Positions 20,448-23,289 of a stretch of DNA of 23,289 nucleotides are shown one piece after another. The stretch is from Diphasiastrum complanatum (lineage: Eukaryota; Streptophyta; Lycopodiopsida; Lycopodiales; Lycopodiaceae). Made by a program: the position numbers and the translations under genes. The stretch is taken from the NCBI GenBank assembly GCA_029204225.1, contig CM055106.1, positions 3,466,665-3,489,953 on the forward strand, in the 5' to 3' direction. Position 1 is the stretch's first letter. Each line of letters opens with the position of its first letter. The notes beneath the pieces are model-generated. The model worked only from the letters and a program-made list of their open reading frames with translations. It did not search any database and was not told the DNA's origin.

Positions 20448-21720
20448 TCAATGCTCTGGCTCTAACTCAGACGAATGCTCCGGAGACAACTCAGGGCCCC
20501 GAGCTGACTCTCGCAACTGATATCTATGTCTGTCTGGAACTGGCATGGGCTGTGTATCCGAGGAGGAGGACTCGTCATCCTCATCCTCCCAATCTGCCTC
20601 CGCATCAGCCCCCAAGCAAGCCAAACCGACCAGACCTGCTCCAGCTGGCTATGATACTGCACCTCTACCTGCACCAGGGGCCCTGCGAGGTCGTCCTCTC
20701 TTCCCTGGCTGTTTCTGTGCTCTGCCTTTCTTGTTCCGTGCACCCTTGGGCCTTCCTGGTCTCTTGCGGACGAGGGGAGCTGTCAATGCCTCATCACCCC
20801 CATGCAGATCACCTGGCTGGCTAGCTGGGTCCAAGCTGAGGGCCGGCTGGGATAGAGAAGCCAAAGGTGACCCTGTGCAGCGGATACTGGAGGATAGGTC
20901 CGTGGAGTGTGCCCGTGGGCCTGCTGTTGGTGGAGGAACTGGCTGTGGAGGGGCCGTCCCTGCAGGAGGCAAGTATAGCGGCGATCTGTACTGAAAGGGG
21001 AGCTGCAGTGGCCGGTACTGGTACATACTGGGTGCTGCCACTGGAGGAGCCACTGTGGATGTGGGCGCATGCAAGGGAAAACCTGGGCACTGGAGCCACT
21101 GGAGGAGCCACTGAAGGAGCCACTGTGGATGTGGGCGCTGCAAGAGAAAACCTGGGGCACAGATGGTGGCCTGCCATGGAGACCTGGTGCTGCAGAAGTG
21201 GATGGCGATGGAGGGGCTGCTGGCCTCAACGGCAACGGTGGCCACTAAAGGTGTTGTGCGGCGCACGTACACCCTCTGAGGAACTGGAGGAACTGCAGGC
21301 ACCTCGTGTAGCTGGCTATGGCTGAGACTCTGTGTAGGGCATGCTGGCTAGAGAGGATGGGGGCGCCCTGACGCTCGGCATCTGCTGGCCTCTGAATCCA
21401 ACTCTACAATCAAGTCGTCCAGCTGGGCATCCCGAATATAAATGCTCTGGGCTCTGGGACTCATCATGTGCCACCATCCTCTGGATCATCCTGTGCCTGA
21501 TCCCGTGCCTCATCCTGTGCACCATGCGGACCCTGCATGGCCTCCCAATCGGTACAATCAAAGTCATACTGGTGACTCCTCTGGTGTGTTGTCGTAGATA
21601 TGCCCATGACTCTGTGATGCCACGCATCCAAGTAGCTGTGGAAGGTAAGCCCAAATCACTCTGCCCCCTATCAAGAGCCTCCTCCATCATATCAACATAA
21701 GACCCACCTCTACCACCTGA
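20448..21720 (-). pseudogene. Unrecognised Pro-rich protein with AT-hooks and acidic tail, broken
   Basis: From the right edge the minus strand reads G-G-R-G-G-S-Y-V-D-M-M-E-E-A-L, S-T-A-T-W-M-R-G-I-T-E-S-W-A-Y-L. After a shift near 21565 comes an acidic stretch (D-F-D-C-T-D-W-E-A-M-Q-G-P, D-E-A-R-D-Q-A-Q-D-D-P-E-D). A Pro-rich segment follows, with repeated A-P-T-S-T-V-A-P. Two AT-hook-like motifs (K-R-P-G-R-P-K-G-A-R and K-R-G-R-P-R-R) lie at 20682-20768. One in-frame TAG (20649-20651) interrupts, and the same frame then runs through E-A-D-W-E-D-E-D-D-E-S-S-S-S-D to L-E-P-E-H and a stop at 20448-20450. The N-terminus is missing, cut where gypsy sequence begins. AT-hooks plus an acidic tail suggest a nuclear DNA-binding protein. 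A transposon-encoded protein fits the setting, but no transposase catalytic motif was seen. Confidence 0.5.
21046..21160 (-). repeat. Tandem 45-bp repeat in the Pro-rich coding segment
   Basis: Positions 21046-21090 and 21116-21160 match almost completely (period 70 bp), with short GGAGCCACTG-type units between them. The first copy has one extra base in GCGCATGC relative to GCGCTGC, and the second has one extra G in CTGGGGCAC. The reading frame therefore shifts inside the repeats. They encode the A-P-T-S-T-V-A-P-type Pro-rich repeats. Confidence 0.75.
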
Positions 21721-21721
21721 T

Positions 21722-23289
21722 GCACCATCTGGCCTTATGACCCCTAAGGTCGACCGCATCGTTAATATACTTTAACGCTTGCTGGTCAGTAACTATGGTA
21801 AACTGGGAGCCATATAAATAATGTCTCCAAACTTTCAGGGCATTAATAACAGCGAAAATTCCTTGTCATAGGTGGAATACCGCCTTTGAGCAGGGTCCAA
21901 CTTTTTGCTTTCAAAAGCTACCGGTCTACCATCTTGATATAGAACTGCGCCTATAGCATAGTCACTGACATCCATTTCAAGTACATACGGCTTGTTAGGA
22001 TCCACTATGTGTAGAATAGGCGCTGTAGTTACACAATTTGAGGTTCTCAACACAAAGACGAGTACCTCCGTCTTTTTTATCAACAAGGAGCACAGGTGCC
22101 CCCCAGGGAGATTTACTAGGCCTAACATGGCCCGTCTTAAGGTAATTTTGCAGTTGCCTATAAACTTCACATCCTTTTCAGTAGTACTCATCCTATATGG
22201 ATACAGAGATATAGGAGAACTACCAAGAATCAGTTTAATACCATGGTCAACACCCCTAGAGGGAGGAAGACCCTCAGGAAGCTGCTCAGGAAATACATTG
22301 TTAAATCTTTGTCTAAGTTTCCTAAAAATTTCACCTTCCGGCGAGTTTTCCTGTTTTAGGTTATTAGAATTAATTCCATTGACGATTGTAAAATTGCAAA
22401 CTACGTTCTTCATGGTAAGTGAAATCTTTTAACCAACATAAATAAGAACTGCAATCCACAATATCCATACATTTAACAGTTTCCAAAGCAGAAAGCATAT
22501 ACGGAGTAGAAATATCAACATTTCCATTCAATTCTATGAGTGAGCCGTTATGTAGAACGACAAAACTGTGTGTACATAGTTTTTCTTCATAGACTCGTTC
22601 CTCTCATAGAACCACTCATTACCAAGTATCTACCCCTATCTAGATTCATAACATGAAAGTCTAATTTATCCTTATAGGCTTGAATCTCTATTGGTAGATG
22701 TGGACTATCCGGTCCACAAACTTTGCTTTCTGCTCCAGTTGCCAGCTTCACTGTGTATCGGTGGTCACTTTGCCTTGTTTCCACCTTTAGCTTCTGCAAC
22801 AAATTAGCGTTAATAAATTATGTGTGGAACCATCGTCAAATAAAACAGTTACGGCTTGACCACCCACAACCCCCTTCATCCGAATGAGGTCATGAGGGCC
22901 AAAAACAGCCGTATTAAAACAACAATGCTCACACCAGAATTACCAGCAAAGGAAAGATCTACACTAGATATGCTAGAGTTACCTGGCATCTTAAAAGGTG
23001 CCCCTTTAGCTTTCCGTTTCTTTGGACATTCCTTCGCGACATGACCTGGTTCCATGCAATTGAAGCACAAATTGTCGCTTCTGGCTTTCATGAAGGTTTC
23101 CTGGTCCAAGGTAGATCTTTTCTTTGATTTCCCTGAACCTGAAGCCCCTTCCTTTGCCTTATCTTTCAATTTCTTTGGAAAGAAAGGCCTCTTACCCTTT
23201 ACGTCGGGCAAGACACCAGTCTCAGGCTTAGCCATCGTACGAGTATCATCATAGATTCTGGCGAAGCGAACAGCATCCTCGAGGGTAAG
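21722..23289 (-). pseudogene. Ty3/gypsy gag-pol remnant, RT palm deleted, runs off the right edge
   Basis: From the right edge the minus strand reads gag (E-D-A-V-R-F-A-R-I-Y-D-D-T-R-T-M), a Lys-rich stretch and a C-x2-C-x4-H-x4-C zinc knuckle at 23026-23067. Protease follows, with L-F-D-D-G-S-T-H-N near 22817-22846 (frameshift just after), then L-A-T-G-A-E-S-K-V and L-D-R-G-R. After a frameshifted spacer the RT starts at P-E-G-L-P-P-S-R-G-V-D-H-G-I, P-Y-R-M-S-T-T-E-K-D and K-K-D-G-G-T-R-L-C-V. At about 22021 it jumps straight to A-P-I-L-H-I-V-D-P-N-K-P-Y-V-L-E, the RNase H entry. The whole palm with the Y-x-D-D box is missing. RNase H continues (D-Y-A-I-G-A-V-L-Y-Q-D, R-R-Y-S-T-Y-D-K-E, frameshift, L-K-V-W-R-H-Y-L-Y-G-S, T-I-V-T-D-Q-Q-A-L-K-Y) and stops being gypsy-like at H-K-A-R-W (about 21722). 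Integrase and LTRs are not in the window. Confidence 0.88.

Noticed and set aside
20649-21235. The overlapping alternative minus-strand frames as separate genes
   Set aside because: They share the same repeats read in shifted phase. The repeat indels explain why three frames stay open in GC-rich sequence.
20545-21325. Long plus-strand open frames over the GC-rich gene
   Set aside because: They are antisense shadows of the minus-strand Pro-rich/AT-hook/acidic reading. The minus frame gives a coherent composition and a natural C-terminus; the plus frames do not.

Overview
The window looks like a slice of a large, retrotransposon-packed plant nuclear genome, probably a seed plant and possibly a gymnosperm, though the lineage is an inference. 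The reasons are nested Ty1/copia and Ty3/gypsy fragments, plant-type primer-binding sites for initiator tRNA-Met (TGGTATCAGAGC), AT-rich gene-poor spacers and GT-AG introns. Almost nothing is an intact gene. The only convincing host coding sequence is the last two exons of a peptidase S24/S26-like (signal-peptidase/IMP-like) gene on the minus strand at 17401-17745.

Layout, left to right. (1) 863-1789: a decayed + strand copia element (gag, then the integrase C-terminal region). It is cut by (2) a + strand gypsy element with a 1320-bp 5' LTR (1790-3109), a PBS, a gag remnant and a broken RT/RNase H that fades out near 5060. (3) 5330-13256: an apparent minus-strand retroelement with no recognisable coding sequence (a LARD-like derivative). 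It has a 520-bp 5' LTR (12737-13256), a PBS (12724-12735), about 5.9 kb of anonymous internal sequence, a polypurine tract (5382-5394) and only the first ~52 bp of its 3' LTR. Nested in it is (4) a miniature minus-strand copia (6611-8070): two ~490-500-bp LTRs around little more than an RNase H segment. (5) The LARD-like 5' LTR sits in a minus-strand copia RT pseudogene (13257-14140) that has lost its catalytic palm. (6) 14141-17400: anonymous sequence downstream of the host gene. (7) 17401-17745: the peptidase exons, with a probable intron to the right carrying a + strand copia RT fragment (18198-18440) and a minus-strand copia-type LTR with PBS (18629-19053). (8) 19054-21720: a sharply GC-rich block with GGACGC/GCGTCC-rich fold-back termini and two convergent broken genes of unrecognised family, the best candidate for an uncharacterised mobile element. 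(9) 21722-23289: a minus-strand gypsy pol/gag pseudogene that runs off the right edge.

The elements do not form a working system. They record successive insertions and deletions. A recurring feature is loss of the RT palm (YxDD region) in separate elements while flanking fingers, connection or RNase H sequence survives. All calls come from reading the sequence by eye; no database search was run.
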